Under the pieces are notes generated by a model. The model was not told the origin of the DNA. It searched no databases and saw only the letters and a list, made by a program, of their open reading frames with translations. Below are positions 19,023 to 27,697 of a stretch of 64,000 nucleotides of DNA, piece after piece. The DNA is from Geobacillus thermocatenulatus. GTDB lineage: Bacteria; Bacillota; Bacilli; Bacillales; Anoxybacillaceae. The DNA is taken from positions 1,241,164-1,305,163 of the forward strand of contig NZ_NEWK01000002.1 in assembly GCF_002217655.1 (NCBI RefSeq), written 5' to 3'. The position numbers and the translations under genes are program-made. The stretch's first letter is position 1; every line of letters starts with the position of its first letter.

Positions 19023-19547
19023 CTACACGTGCGCTGTCACATTCATCCGTCGGAAAATCGACGATGCGATCGGATAGATGATGGCCATCGCCACGGCGTT
19101 CAACGCCGCTGTCGGCAGCACGATGGTGACAAACAGCGCCGAAAACGTCGATCCGCCCGGCAACCCGACAAGCAAGAGCGCCGCAGCCAAAAACACTCCG
19201 CCGGAAATGACCGTGCCGACTGCCGCCAGCACTGAAGCCCCAATGACCGTTTGGCTGTATGCTTTCATCAAAGTCGCTAGGGCAAACACGACAAAGGCGG
19301 TGATGATCTTATCGATCATATTCGGCAGCTGTCCGCCCGGGAACGTCGTCGTCATGGCGGAGATCAAGCCAGTGACGACGCCGACAAGGCCGACCGCTTT
19401 GACGTTTGGAAACAGCAAAATCGCCAAAAACATCATCGCCAGCATCATATCCGGCTTCATTCCGAAAAACAACCCCGGAATGACCGCATGCAACACGGCT
19501 CCGATTCCGACTAACAGCGCCATCGATACTAATGCTCTCACATTCAT
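19023..19547 (-). CDS. trpP: Tryptophan transporter TrpP
   Basis: A 174-residue integral membrane protein with about five hydrophobic helices and a substrate-binding-type fold like ECF S components. Typical segments are FPGGQLPNMIDKIITAF and GLPGGSTFSALFVTIVLP. The second ATG (19547) has better spacing from the GAGGAGAG ribosome site than ATG 19553. Its mRNA start carries a row of GAG/UAG triplets (19549-19588), the binding pattern of TRAP, so translation should be repressed by tryptophan, as for B. subtilis trpP (yhaG). Confidence 0.9.
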   Translation of the reverse strand: MNVRALVSMALLVGIGAVLHAVIPGLFFGMKPDMMLAMMFLAILLFPNVKAVGLVGVVTGLISAMTTTFPGGQLPNMIDKIITAFVVFALATLMKAYSQTVIGASVLAAVGTVISGGVFLAAALLLVGLPGGSTFSALFVTIVLPTAALNAVAMAIIYPIASSIFRRMNVTAHV

Positions 19548-19548
19548 G

Positions 19549-19588
19549 CTCATCTCTCCTCATCTCTCCTCGTCTATATCTTTTGCTC
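19549..19588 (-). promoter_or_regulatory. TRAP-binding site overlapping the trpP ribosome site
   Basis: On the mRNA strand one TAG and five GAG triplets follow each other with exactly two-base spacers (19576 down to 19549). An AAG in register and a further GAG at 19588-19586 precede them. The last triplets cover the Shine-Dalgarno sequence and first ATG. This is the layout known for TRAP repression of translation. Confidence 0.85.
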
Positions 19589-19642
19589 GAGAATTTTTCT
19601 ATCATTATATCACTTTGCAGTGTAAAAGTGAAGAAGAAATTT

Positions 19643-20725
19643 TCAGGCAAAACGGCGGCGGAACTCGTTCATAAACGACGCGAGCGCTTCGCACGCCTCA
19701 AGCGGCACCGCGTTGTAAATCGACGCCCGGCAGCCGCCGACCGATCGGTGCCCGCCGAGCCCGACAAACCCGCGTTCTTTCGCCTCGGCGAGGAACGTTT
19801 TCGTCAGCTCCTCATTTGGAAGCGTAAAGGTGACGTTCATGAGCGAACGGCTCCCCTTTTCGGCGTGCGGTTTGTAAAAGCCGCCGCTTTCATCAATCGC
19901 CTCATACAGCACGGCCGCCTTTTGCTGGTTGCGCTCTTCCATCGCCGCCACACCGCCTTGCTCTTCGACCCATTCGAGCACGAGCGACAGCATGTAAATC
20001 GCAAACGTCGGCGGCGTGTTGTACAACGAATTGCTCTTCTGGTGCGTCCGGTAATCCAGCATCGTCGGCAGCCCGTCCGGAATGCGCTCAAGCAAATCGT
20101 TGCGGAGAATGACAACCGTGACTCCTGACGGGCCGAGATTTTTCTGCGCCCCGGCGTAAATGAGGGCAAATTGACTGACATCGAACGGACGGCTTAAAAT
20201 ATCGCTCGACATATCCGCGACCAGGTCAACCGGCGTGTTCGGAAATTCCTTCCATTGGGTACCGAAGATCGTGTTGTTTGACGTAATATGGACATAGGCG
20301 GCGTTTTTCGGCCATTGGACGTCATCAAGCGGCGGAATGTATGTGTAGTTCGCTTCTTTGCTCGAAGCGACGACCGTTGTCAAACCGATTTTTTGCGCTT
20401 CTTTCAGCGCTTTCTCCGACCACGCCCCGGTCAGCACATAACAGCCGATTTTCCCTTCCGTGAGGAGGTTCATCGGCACCATGGAAAACTGCAGGCTCGC
20501 CCCGCCTTGCAAAAATAAAATGTCATATCCGTCCGGCACATTTAGAAGCCGCTTGAGCCGCTCTTTCGCCGCATTATGGACAGCCTCGTATTCCTTGCTT
20601 CGATGGCTCAATTCCATCACCGACATGCCGGTGTTTTGAAAATTCAGCAGCTCTTTTTGCGCCCGCTCAAGCACCGGAAGCGGCAGCGCTGACGGGCCGG
20701 CGTTGAAGTTGTACGCGCGTTTCAT
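19643..20725 (-). CDS. serC: Phosphoserine aminotransferase SerC
   Basis: A 360-residue PLP enzyme of serine biosynthesis that converts 3-phosphohydroxypyruvate and glutamate to phosphoserine. It starts KRAYNFNAGPSALP, the PLP-lysine context is YAGAQKNLGPSGV near residue 195, and the substrate-binding GLGGHRSVGGCRASIYN is near the C-terminus. ATG 20725 has GAGGG at 8 bases; ATG 20731 lies on the ribosome site. It precedes trpP, as in B. subtilis. Confidence 0.94.
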   Translation of the reverse strand: MKRAYNFNAGPSALPLPVLERAQKELLNFQNTGMSVMELSHRSKEYEAVHNAAKERLKRLLNVPDGYDILFLQGGASLQFSMVPMNLLTEGKIGCYVLTGAWSEKALKEAQKIGLTTVVASSKEANYTYIPPLDDVQWPKNAAYVHITSNNTIFGTQWKEFPNTPVDLVADMSSDILSRPFDVSQFALIYAGAQKNLGPSGVTVVILRNDLLERIPDGLPTMLDYRTHQKSNSLYNTPPTFAIYMLSLVLEWVEEQGGVAAMEERNQQKAAVLYEAIDESGGFYKPHAEKGSRSLMNVTFTLPNEELTKTFLAEAKERGFVGLGGHRSVGGCRASIYNAVPLEACEALASFMNEFRRRFA

Positions 20726-20822
20726 TGTCATCCCTCACTTTGCCTCCTGGTAGTCCATCGATATTATTATCCTAACACGATTCACAAAAAAAGAAAGAGA
20801 ATTTTTTGAAAAAAGCGTTTTC

Positions 20823-20864
20823 AAAAAAACAAAAAAAAGAAAGCCCTTGGCTATTGCAAGGACT
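20823..20864 (-). terminator. Rho-independent terminator of yhaL
   Basis: On the minus strand AGTCCTTG (20857-20864) pairs with CAAGGGCT (20842-20849), followed by a T-rich run. It overlaps the yhaL stop codon. Confidence 0.7.
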
Positions 20865-21039
20865 TCGCTTGTTTCCGCCGCTCGCGCTCCTTTCGGATGC
20901 GCTCCATGTAAATCTCCCCTTCTTTTTCAATGAATGCTTCGTCGATTTCCCGCTCACGCGCCGCCGTTTTGACGGTCATATAGCCGCTGAAAATAATGCC
21001 GGCCACAACCAAATACACCCACCAAGGCAAACTGAGCAT
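20851..21039 (-). CDS. yhaL: Sporulation membrane protein YhaL
   Basis: A 62-residue protein with one N-terminal helix (LPWWVYLVVAGIIFSGYM) and a highly charged cytoplasmic tail (MERIRKERERRKQAK). Size, layout and position between yhaM and prsA/serC match YhaL. ATG 21039 has AAGGGGG at 7 bases; ATG 21045 would be one base from it. In B. subtilis the gene is under sporulation control; that is not visible here. Confidence 0.75.
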   Translation of the reverse strand: MLSLPWWVYLVVAGIIFSGYMTVKTAAREREIDEAFIEKEGEIYMERIRKERERRKQAKSLQ

Positions 21040-21106
21040 CGCCATTCCCCCTTGTATGCTTGTCTTAGTACACTATACGCGTGAGCGGGCAGCCGTATGC
21101 ATGAAG

Positions 21107-21131
21107 AAAGAGGCGGGAAAGCCGCCTCTTT
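21107..21131 (-). terminator. Hairpin after the 21146 gene
   Basis: AAAGAGGCGG and CCGCCTCTTT form a perfect 10-bp stem with a 5-base loop. The T stretch is short, so termination may be moderate. Confidence 0.6.
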
Positions 21132-21145
21132 CATGGGGACAACGC

Positions 21146-21274
21146 TTATGTTTCGCTTCGTTTTGGCTTCTTCTTCTCTTCTACCTTTTTCCATTGACGG
21201 CGCAATTCCTTCAATTCTTCTTTCGCCTGTTCATACTGAGCCGTCGGGACGATTTCAATGATCGGTTCGATCAT
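21146..21274 (-). CDS. Small charged hypothetical protein
   Basis: A 42-residue protein beginning MIEPIIEIVPTAQYEQAKEE and ending in a run of charged residues (KKVEEKKKPKRSET), probably one helix. AAGGGAGGG precedes ATG 21274 by 7 bases, a strong ribosome site. It lies just after yhaM in the same direction and has a hairpin downstream. The family is not recognised. Confidence 0.6.
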   Translation of the reverse strand: MIEPIIEIVPTAQYEQAKEELKELRRQWKKVEEKKKPKRSET

Positions 21275-21299
21275 GATCCATCCCTCCCTTGATCCGTCC

Positions 21300-22277
21300 C
21301 TACTCTTTACTACCCGCGTTTTTTGGCTTTGAAACAGATAAAAACGCCGGTTTGTAAAACGAGCGGTTGTCAAGGGCAAAGACACGTTCGGTGAATTCAC
21401 CTGGTTTCACTTTCTCAAGCGCGCGGTCGATCATCGTAATTTTCGCATCCAAATTGTCAATGTAATGAAGCACCTCGGCTTCTTTGACAAGCGGCGGCTT
21501 CGGGCTGCCCCATTCCGCCTTGCCATGATGCGCGAGCACAAGATGCTGCAAAATGACAACTTCTTCCCCTTGAATGCCGAGCTGTTCCGCCGCCTTGCTG
21601 ATCTCGCTCACCATGATCGAAATGTGTCCGAGCAAATTTCCTTCAAGCGTATACGTCGCCGATACCGGACCGGATAATTCCATCACTTTGCCAAGGTCAT
21701 GCAAAATGACGCCGGCATAAAGCAAGTCTTTATTGAGCGACGGATAGAGATGGATGAGCGCCTTGGCGAGTTCAAGCATCGACACGACGTGATACGCCAG
21801 TCCGGAGATGAATTCATGATGGTTTTTCGTCGCCGCTGGGTACTCAAAAAACGCCTTTTCGTATTTTTTCAACAAATAGCGGGTAATGCGCTGGATGTTC
21901 GGATTTTCCATCGCAAATATGTATTCCATGACTTTCGCCTTCATTTCCTCGCGGCCGAGCGGAGCCTTCTCCAAAAAGTCATCGATGCGCACCGCATCGC
22001 CCGGATGTGCGGGACGGATCGAACGGATGCGCAGCTGCAATTTGCCGCGGTAGTTATGGATGTCTCCCGCCACTTTGACGATGCACTCCGGCACATACCG
22101 CTCTTCGTCATCCGGCGAGACATCCCACAGTTTGGCTTCAATGTCGCCGCTTTTATCTTGCAAAATCAACGTTAAGAACGGCTTGCCGTTGCTGGCAATG
22201 CCTTTCGTTGCGGATTTGATGAGCAAAAAGAGATCAACTTGTTCCCCAACCTCATAATGGATGATGCCTTTCGCCAC
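21300..22277 (-). CDS. yhaM: 3'-5' exoribonuclease YhaM
   Basis: A 325-residue exonuclease. An N-terminal OB-fold domain (about residues 10-95, [20 protein letters not shown]) is followed by an HD phosphohydrolase domain (about 155-280) with the metal motif [11 protein letters not shown] and a later LAHHGK. GTG 22277 follows GGAGGAG and is the best start. Length is close to B. subtilis YhaM (314), which trims RNA and DNA 3' ends. Confidence 0.92.
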   Translation of the reverse strand: MAKGIIHYEVGEQVDLFLLIKSATKGIASNGKPFLTLILQDKSGDIEAKLWDVSPDDEERYVPECIVKVAGDIHNYRGKLQLRIRSIRPAHPGDAVRIDDFLEKAPLGREEMKAKVMEYIFAMENPNIQRITRYLLKKYEKAFFEYPAATKNHHEFISGLAYHVVSMLELAKALIHLYPSLNKDLLYAGVILHDLGKVMELSGPVSATYTLEGNLLGHISIMVSEISKAAEQLGIQGEEVVILQHLVLAHHGKAEWGSPKPPLVKEAEVLHYIDNLDAKITMIDRALEKVKPGEFTERVFALDNRSFYKPAFLSVSKPKNAGSKE

Positions 22278-22395
22278 TTCGTTCTCCTCCGTTTCTCTGT
22301 ACGTACTTTCTAGTATATCATAACGGGTAGAGGGCAAAAAGAAAGCCTTGCCGAAACGGCAAGGAAACATTGGCCCATACGTCCCGTCACACTGT

Positions 22396-23625
22396 TTATT
22401 TTTTTGTCAGCTGAATGGCCTGTTTTATATCCTTGAAAATGTTCATTCGCCCATACATCAGCACGCCGCCTCGGTACACTTTGGCGCCAAAATAGATCAG
22501 CAAGGCAATCGTCGCCGCCAAAAGCGCAAGGCAAAGCGCCACTTCCCATCCCGGCACGGAAACGAGGCCGATGCGCAAAAACATGAGCATCGGCGCAAAA
22601 AAAGGAACGAACGAAGCGCCGGTCACGAACGCCGACTCTGGGGCATTCAAGCCAAACATCGCGATCATAAAGGCAGCGACAACCAGCATCATGACCGGCG
22701 TAATCGCCGGCTGCACATCCTCAACCCGGCTGACGAGCGAACCGAGCACGGCAAACAGCACCGCATACAAGAGGTAGCCGAGCAGGAAAAAAACAAGAGC
22801 GTATCCAAAGATCGAGGCCGGCAGGTGGTCAAATCCGAGAAAACGCCACACTTCCTGCCCGCTCGTTTTTAACGCGGCGAACGCGACGGCGAAAAACACG
22901 AAAAATTGCGTCAAGCTGACAAGCGCAACGCCGATGATTTTGCCAAACAGCTGTTGGACTGGCGGGACGCTTGACACTAAAATTTCCATCACGCGCGACG
23001 ATTTTTCCGTCGCCACCTCCGTCGCGATCATACCTCCATACATCAAAACGAACATATACATCGCGAACAGAAGGACATAAACAAGAGCGCGGGCTTGGTT
23101 CAGCTCCTCTTCCGTCTTCGCGTTTTTTTCCAATGCCACCTTTTGGAACGGAACCGGTTTGTAAAGCTCAGCCATTTGTTCATCCGTCAGGCCGAGCTTA
23201 GCAGCTGAAAGTGCTGTTTTCAGCTGGCTTAGCGCTCGTTCCAGCTCCTCAGGCGTCTGATTGTCCACAATCGTATTGGCATAATACACCGCTTCCGGCA
23301 ATCCTTCCGCATCCATGGACAATACGAGCAATCCGTCCCATTTGCCTTCTTTGACTGCTTCTTTCGCTTCGTTTTCCATATCCGTAATTTTCGTCAACGC
23401 TACTTGATCATCGTTTGCTTGCTTCGCAAGCGGACCGTACAAAGACCCCGTGCGGTCAATGACCGCGACATGAGTCTTTTCATCACCGGTGAAAAACTCG
23501 ATGATCGGCTGAATGTTGGCCACCCCGATGATCAACAGGCAAGTGATGGCAGTGGTCACCAAAAATGCTTTCGCCTTCAGCTTCGTCTGATACGTATGTA
23601 CCGCCACAAGGAAAAACTTATTCAT
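22396..23625 (-). CDS. yhaP: ABC-2-type transporter permease YhaP
   Basis: A 409-residue permease with one helix near the N-terminus ([17 protein letters not shown]), an extracytoplasmic domain of about 140 residues, and five or six C-terminal helices, the NatB-like layout. ATG 23625 has AGGTG at 6 bases and overlaps the yhaQ stop by 8 bases, so it is translated with the ATPase. The pair resembles sodium or antibiotic exporters; the substrate is not known. Confidence 0.86.
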   Translation of the reverse strand: MNKFFLVAVHTYQTKLKAKAFLVTTAITCLLIIGVANIQPIIEFFTGDEKTHVAVIDRTGSLYGPLAKQANDDQVALTKITDMENEAKEAVKEGKWDGLLVLSMDAEGLPEAVYYANTIVDNQTPEELERALSQLKTALSAAKLGLTDEQMAELYKPVPFQKVALEKNAKTEEELNQARALVYVLLFAMYMFVLMYGGMIATEVATEKSSRVMEILVSSVPPVQQLFGKIIGVALVSLTQFFVFFAVAFAALKTSGQEVWRFLGFDHLPASIFGYALVFFLLGYLLYAVLFAVLGSLVSRVEDVQPAITPVMMLVVAAFMIAMFGLNAPESAFVTGASFVPFFAPMLMFLRIGLVSVPGWEVALCLALLAATIALLIYFGAKVYRGGVLMYGRMNIFKDIKQAIQLTKK

Positions 23626-24517
23626 ACGCCGCACCTACTTTTTCAATAAAGATATCATTCAGAGACGGTTCCTCCAAGGCAAACAGACGAACCGCGACTT
23701 TTCCTGCTATATGGCCGAGTATCGCTTGCGCCGCCTCCTCATTGGCGATTTGCAGCCGCACCCCTTCCGCCGTCCGCTTCCACTGCAAAACGCCAGGAAA
23801 CCGCGCCAATTGTTCAAACGGCCCGTCCCCTTGAATAACAAGTATTTGTTTGCCAAACGAACGTTTCAGTTCACGCAGCGCTCCAGCCACCACCGCGCGG
23901 CCGCGGCGCAAAATGCAGACATGTTCGCACAGCTCTTCCACATGTTCCATCCGATGACTCGAGAAGACAATGGTCGTGCCGTTCCGTTTTAAATCAAGCA
24001 CCGCTTCTTTCAACAGTTCAACGTTCACCGGATCAAGACCGCTGAATGGCTCATCCAAGATTAATAGCTTCGGTCGATGAAGCACAGCAGCGATAAACTG
24101 GATTTTTTGCTGGTTGCCTTTCGACAGCTCCTCGACCCGCTTGTTGGCGTAATCGCGGATATGGAAACGCTCGAGCCAGCGGTCGATTTCCGGAAGAAGA
24201 TCCGTCTTTTTCATCCCCCGCAGCCGCCCTAAATACAGAAGCTGCTCTTGCACTTTCAGCTTCGGGTACAACCCGCGCTCTTCCGGCAAATAGCCGATCA
24301 GATGGCTTTTCGCGTCATCAATCGGCTCGCCTTGCCAACGGATCACCCCTTCCGTCGGGAGCAGAAGGCCTAAAATCATGCGAAAAGTGGTTGTTTTTCC
24401 CGCCCCGTTCGCCCCAAGCAATCCGAACATCTCCCCTTCCGGAACCGTCAACGTCAAATGATCAACGGCCGTCGCCTGGCCAAACCGTTTCGTCACCTCA
24501 ATGATCTCTAAACCCAT
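23618..24517 (-). CDS. yhaQ: ABC transporter ATP-binding protein YhaQ
   Basis: A 299-residue NatA-like ATPase. Walker A is GANGAGKTTTF near residue 40, the signature is LSKGNQQK, and Walker B is LLILDEPFSGLD, with the switch segment VFSSHRMEHVE. A C-terminal extension of about 80 residues is common in this subgroup. ATG 24517 has GGGGGA at suitable spacing. It is the partner of yhaP. Confidence 0.9.
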   Translation of the reverse strand: MGLEIIEVTKRFGQATAVDHLTLTVPEGEMFGLLGANGAGKTTTFRMILGLLLPTEGVIRWQGEPIDDAKSHLIGYLPEERGLYPKLKVQEQLLYLGRLRGMKKTDLLPEIDRWLERFHIRDYANKRVEELSKGNQQKIQFIAAVLHRPKLLILDEPFSGLDPVNVELLKEAVLDLKRNGTTIVFSSHRMEHVEELCEHVCILRRGRAVVAGALRELKRSFGKQILVIQGDGPFEQLARFPGVLQWKRTAEGVRLQIANEEAAQAILGHIAGKVAVRLFALEEPSLNDIFIEKVGAAYE

Positions 24518-24664
24518 CCACATTCCCCCAACGTAAAATAAATTTTCCACTACACTATTAAAACGTACAATCTTAAAAAAAGTTTCAGATAAAAGCAGGA
24601 ATTTGCCGATCCAACCGCTAATGAAAGAGAAATGAATGATGGTTCAGCGAAAGGGGATGATCAC

Positions 24665-24850
24665 ATGCCGATGTATACATTGACCGCTTTTGAGCGCGAC
24701 GGGGAAAAATTGCTCGATGAAACGTTTGAAGCAGCCAATGATGAAGAAGCGAAAAAAATCGGCGAGCAAAAGCTGCGCGAGCGCGGCTGTTGGGACAAAA
24801 CACACCGTTGCGTCAACGCCAGCGGCAAGCTCATTTTATTTCACCGCTAA
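24665..24850 (+). CDS. yhzC: YhzC-like small protein
   Basis: A 61-residue acidic and basic soluble protein (YTLTAFERDGEKLLDETFEA, ending CVNASGKLILFHR) with two Cys. AAGGGG is 8 bases upstream of ATG 24665. It lies between yhaQ and hemZ, where B. subtilis has yhzC. Function is unknown. Confidence 0.72.
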   Translation: MPMYTLTAFERDGEKLLDETFEAANDEEAKKIGEQKLRERGCWDKTHRCVNASGKLILFHR

Positions 24851-24854
24851 TCAA

Positions 24855-24886
24855 AATACCCCGGGGTTGTTCCCGGGGTGTTGTTA
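24855..24886. terminator. Shared terminator of yhzC and hemZ
   Basis: ACCCCGGG and CCCGGGGT form a perfect stem with a 6-base loop and T-rich flanks in both directions. Confidence 0.75.
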
Positions 24887-24887
24887 T

Positions 24888-26393
24888 TTATCCGAATATT
24901 CCCTTTAATATATTGATTTTCTCTTCCGTATATTCGGTGAAATGCTCGTTGTACACTTTCGGTTCTTTTGGATTCGCCTGGCGGGTGATGTTCCGCGTTT
25001 TCGGATCGACGAATTTGCTTGATGCCCCGCAGCCAAGGCCGATGATCGACTGCTGCTCTTCCATGATCATAATGTTGTATATGCTCTCTTGACCTGGCAG
25101 CGCGTAGCCGACGTTTTCAAGGTTGCCGAGAATATTTTTCTGCCGATACAAGTAATACGGGACATATCCGTGCTCCTTTGTCCACTCCTGGGCCGCCTTC
25201 ATCATCGCCTGCACTTCCTCGCGGCTGGCGACTTTGTACTTTTGTTTGTTTTTCGTCATTTCCGACGCCCGCTTGAACGACAGCGTATGAACGGTCAGCG
25301 ACTCGGGCAGAAGCCGTTCCGTCTGTTCAAGCGTATACGTAAACTCTGGAAGCCCCTCGCCCGGCAGTCCGATGATTAAGTCCATGTTGATGTTGTTCAT
25401 CCCCATCTGCCGCGCCAAGTGGAACTTCTCAATCGTTTCTTCAACGGTATGATGGCGGCCAATCGCTTTTAACGTCTCTTGGATGTACGACTGCGGGTTA
25501 ATGCTGATTCGGTCGATCTTCCATTTTTTCAATACGTCAATCTTCTCCGGCGTAATCGTATCCGGCCGCCCGGCTTCGACCGTGATTTCACGGACGCGGT
25601 CAACATCCGGAAAGACGTCGTACATATGAGCGTACAGCCGGTCCATCTCGTCGGCCGTAATGCTCGTCGGCGTCCCGCCGCCGTAGTAAATCGTCGTAAT
25701 GCGAATGCCGCGCTCGCGCAAAAAGCGGCCGACCGCCTCCATTTCGTAATGAAGGCCGGCCAAAAAGGCGTCGACCGACCCTTGGCGGCCGTTGATGGCG
25801 TACGCCGGAAATGTGCAATACGCGCATTTCGTCGGGCAAAATGGAATGCCGATATATATGCTCACTTCGTGGGCCAAATCGTACAAATCCGGCACGACCG
25901 TGAGCTGGCGATCCACGATCGCTTGCATCAATTCGATTTTTTCGTTTGTCACTAAATACTCTTCAGCCAGCTTCCGGTGCGCCTCTTCTTTCGAAAGGCC
26001 CGAGCGCAAAAGCTGATGAAGCAGCTTGACCGGGCGGACGCCGGTCAGCACGCCCCACGGCTGAACGAGGCCGGTAGAACGCTCAAGCAACGTCAAATAG
26101 ACATGCAAAACGGCGTTTTTCAGCTGTTTTTCGTACGTTTTCCCGTCAGCGTCCGCCGGCGTGCTGCGTTCATGACTTACTTCCTCAACACGCCCGGACG
26201 TCTTGTCAAGAAGCGTCCCCGAAACAGCAATGCCCCCGTCTTCCTTGACGGAAAACATAGCGGCCATATCGGCCTCGGGAAGCGGCGCGAACGACAGCTC
26301 CGGCGCTTCGAAAAACAGCTCGGTCATCACCTCAAGCGGGCGCTGAAACCGTTCCGGATTTGGCAGTCCTTGAATTTCAATCCGCACGTTCAT
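24888..26393 (-). CDS. hemZ: Radical SAM coproporphyrinogen dehydrogenase-like protein HemZ
   Basis: A protein of about 501 residues with a radical SAM core. The cluster motif CPTKCAYCTF (CxxxCxxC) is near residue 180, followed by TTIYYGGGTPTSITA and GMNNINMDLIIGLPGEG. The C-terminal HemN-like part contains the YLYRQKNILGNLENVGY segment. ATG 26393 is used, but AAAGG spacing fits GTG 26387 equally well; the longer upstream frame is not conserved. B. subtilis HemZ has the same length. The island described below starts just upstream. Confidence 0.9.
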   Translation of the reverse strand: MNVRIEIQGLPNPERFQRPLEVMTELFFEAPELSFAPLPEADMAAMFSVKEDGGIAVSGTLLDKTSGRVEEVSHERSTPADADGKTYEKQLKNAVLHVYLTLLERSTGLVQPWGVLTGVRPVKLLHQLLRSGLSKEEAHRKLAEEYLVTNEKIELMQAIVDRQLTVVPDLYDLAHEVSIYIGIPFCPTKCAYCTFPAYAINGRQGSVDAFLAGLHYEMEAVGRFLRERGIRITTIYYGGGTPTSITADEMDRLYAHMYDVFPDVDRVREITVEAGRPDTITPEKIDVLKKWKIDRISINPQSYIQETLKAIGRHHTVEETIEKFHLARQMGMNNINMDLIIGLPGEGLPEFTYTLEQTERLLPESLTVHTLSFKRASEMTKNKQKYKVASREEVQAMMKAAQEWTKEHGYVPYYLYRQKNILGNLENVGYALPGQESIYNIMIMEEQQSIIGLGCGASSKFVDPKTRNITRQANPKEPKVYNEHFTEYTEEKINILKGIFG

Positions 26394-26798
26394 CACCTTT
26401 TCTGTCAAACTTCTTTCAGTGTACTGAACGGCTGTTTCCTTCGTCAAGCGGAAGAATGCACCTTTCGCCGACTTTATTGGGAATGGCTCCTGCTTGGAGA
26501 ACCTAGAAGGCCGGTGAAAAAGTACACTCTGAGGCAGGGATTTAAGGGGCTTATGTCGGGAAAATCGTTGGAACGGAGCTTGAATGGATGATGAAAACCC
26601 CCAAAAACCCTTCGACTCATCCTTACCCCAACAGTACAGAAACAAAGGATTTTTTATTAATTTTTTAAATCAGCACAAAAAGTGATGACAATCCCTATTA
26701 ATTGTAGTTGTGTTGACCGAAACGTTATTCCGAAAAACAAAATAAAAATCCTTTCTTTACTACCCTGTTAGGGTGCGAAATGTGAGATTGTTCACCAT

Positions 26799-26839
26799 TT
26801 TCATTTGCCTAAAATGGCCTCAAAGCTGACTAACTCGGG
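26799..26839. repeat. Left inverted copy of the island-end repeat
   Basis: This segment, ending CTGACTAACTCGGG, matches the reverse complement of 33756-33797 at most positions. The inner piece TTGCCTAAAATG and the terminal CTCGGG are identical. A further relative of the internal CCTAGAAGG piece lies near 26500. Apart from this and the palindrome at 26929, the gap 26394-27059 shows no gene. Confidence 0.6.
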
Positions 26840-26928
26840 TAAAATTTACTATTGAAAAGTTTATTTTTAATAATTTACAATGGAACTGTAAAAAAATGAT
26901 AAATAATCCAACCCCGATGTGGTGCGAT

Positions 26929-26962
26929 CCACGGGGGAGGGGCGCGCCCCTCCCCCCCGTGG
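26929..26962. repeat. Very GC-rich palindrome in an AT-rich gap
   Basis: The 16-base left arm at 26929-26944 pairs with 26945-26962, which has two extra Cs; there is no loop. It lies about 100 bases upstream of the secreted-protein gene at 27060. No T run follows. Confidence 0.6.
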
Positions 26963-27059
26963 GCAAATCACTCAAGCATATACGATTGTCAAGGAGCATA
27001 TCCAACTGGAAATTCGATTTAAAAATCTTTCTAAACATACTATACGAGGGGGATAAGAA

Positions 27060-27619
27060 ATGAAGAAAATGAAATTTTGGAAATTCGGACTTGCTACAGC
27101 CTTGTCCGCTTCTTTGATTTCTCTTTCTTCAGGAGGAGTTTTTGCAGAAGAGAATAAAGACAGTGTTTCGAAATTATGGAAAATGCCATCCATTATAGCA
27201 ATGAAGCAAACTTGAGAGCAGCAGTAGAAAACGGAAAAGTGACGGCTCAAGGATCAATTTCTATATCCACGGTAGGGACAGGCTCCACGTATATTTATGT
27301 TTCAGAATCTTCACTATCTTCTTCAATAAAAGGAATTGCTCCGAATGCGTATCCTGTTAGTGAAGTGAAGGCTGTTGGAAAAACGACGAGTAAAGTTACT
27401 CTTTCATCTCATGGAGTAACTACGACGTTAATGCTTAATGGAAACTCTCTAGGCACTAAGCACGATACTGGGTTAGGAAAAACAACTGATACAGCAACAG
27501 TTTCTCATTATCCAGGAAGTATTCCTTCTGGATGGGAATATCGAGCGACTTCTCATCACACATTATCAACTTCTACCAATACTTATATGGCTGATACAGG
27601 GGATAGTATAAGATTTTAA
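27060..27619 (+). pseudogene. Secreted protein interrupted by one frameshift
   Basis: GAGGGGG precedes ATG 27060. The first frame encodes a clear signal peptide (FGLATALSASLISLSSGGVFA, cleaved near AEE) and runs into a stop at about 27210. A second frame, open from 27176 to 27619, carries about 147 residues rich in Ser, Thr and Gly (SSLSSSIKGIAPNAYPVSEV). Adding one A to the A run at 27171-27173 joins the two into one protein of about 186 residues. The sequence is distinctly AT-rich relative to the backbone. The family is not recognised. The shift may be real or a sequencing error. Confidence 0.7.
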
Positions 27620-27627
27620 TAAAAACT

Positions 27628-27662
27628 AAAAGCTCAAAATGCTGAGGCATTTTGAGCTTTTT
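27628..27662 (+). terminator. Rho-independent terminator after the 27060 gene
   Basis: A perfect 14-bp stem (27628-27641 region with 27647-27660) with a 4-base loop ends in five Ts. Confidence 0.88.
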
Positions 27663-27697
27663 CATCAAGGTAAAAACGAAAGGTGGAAAATGATAAA

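Noticed and set aside
21941-22141. Extra minus-strand frame inside yhaM
   Set aside because: It overlaps the OB and HD domains of yhaM in another frame without a ribosome site.
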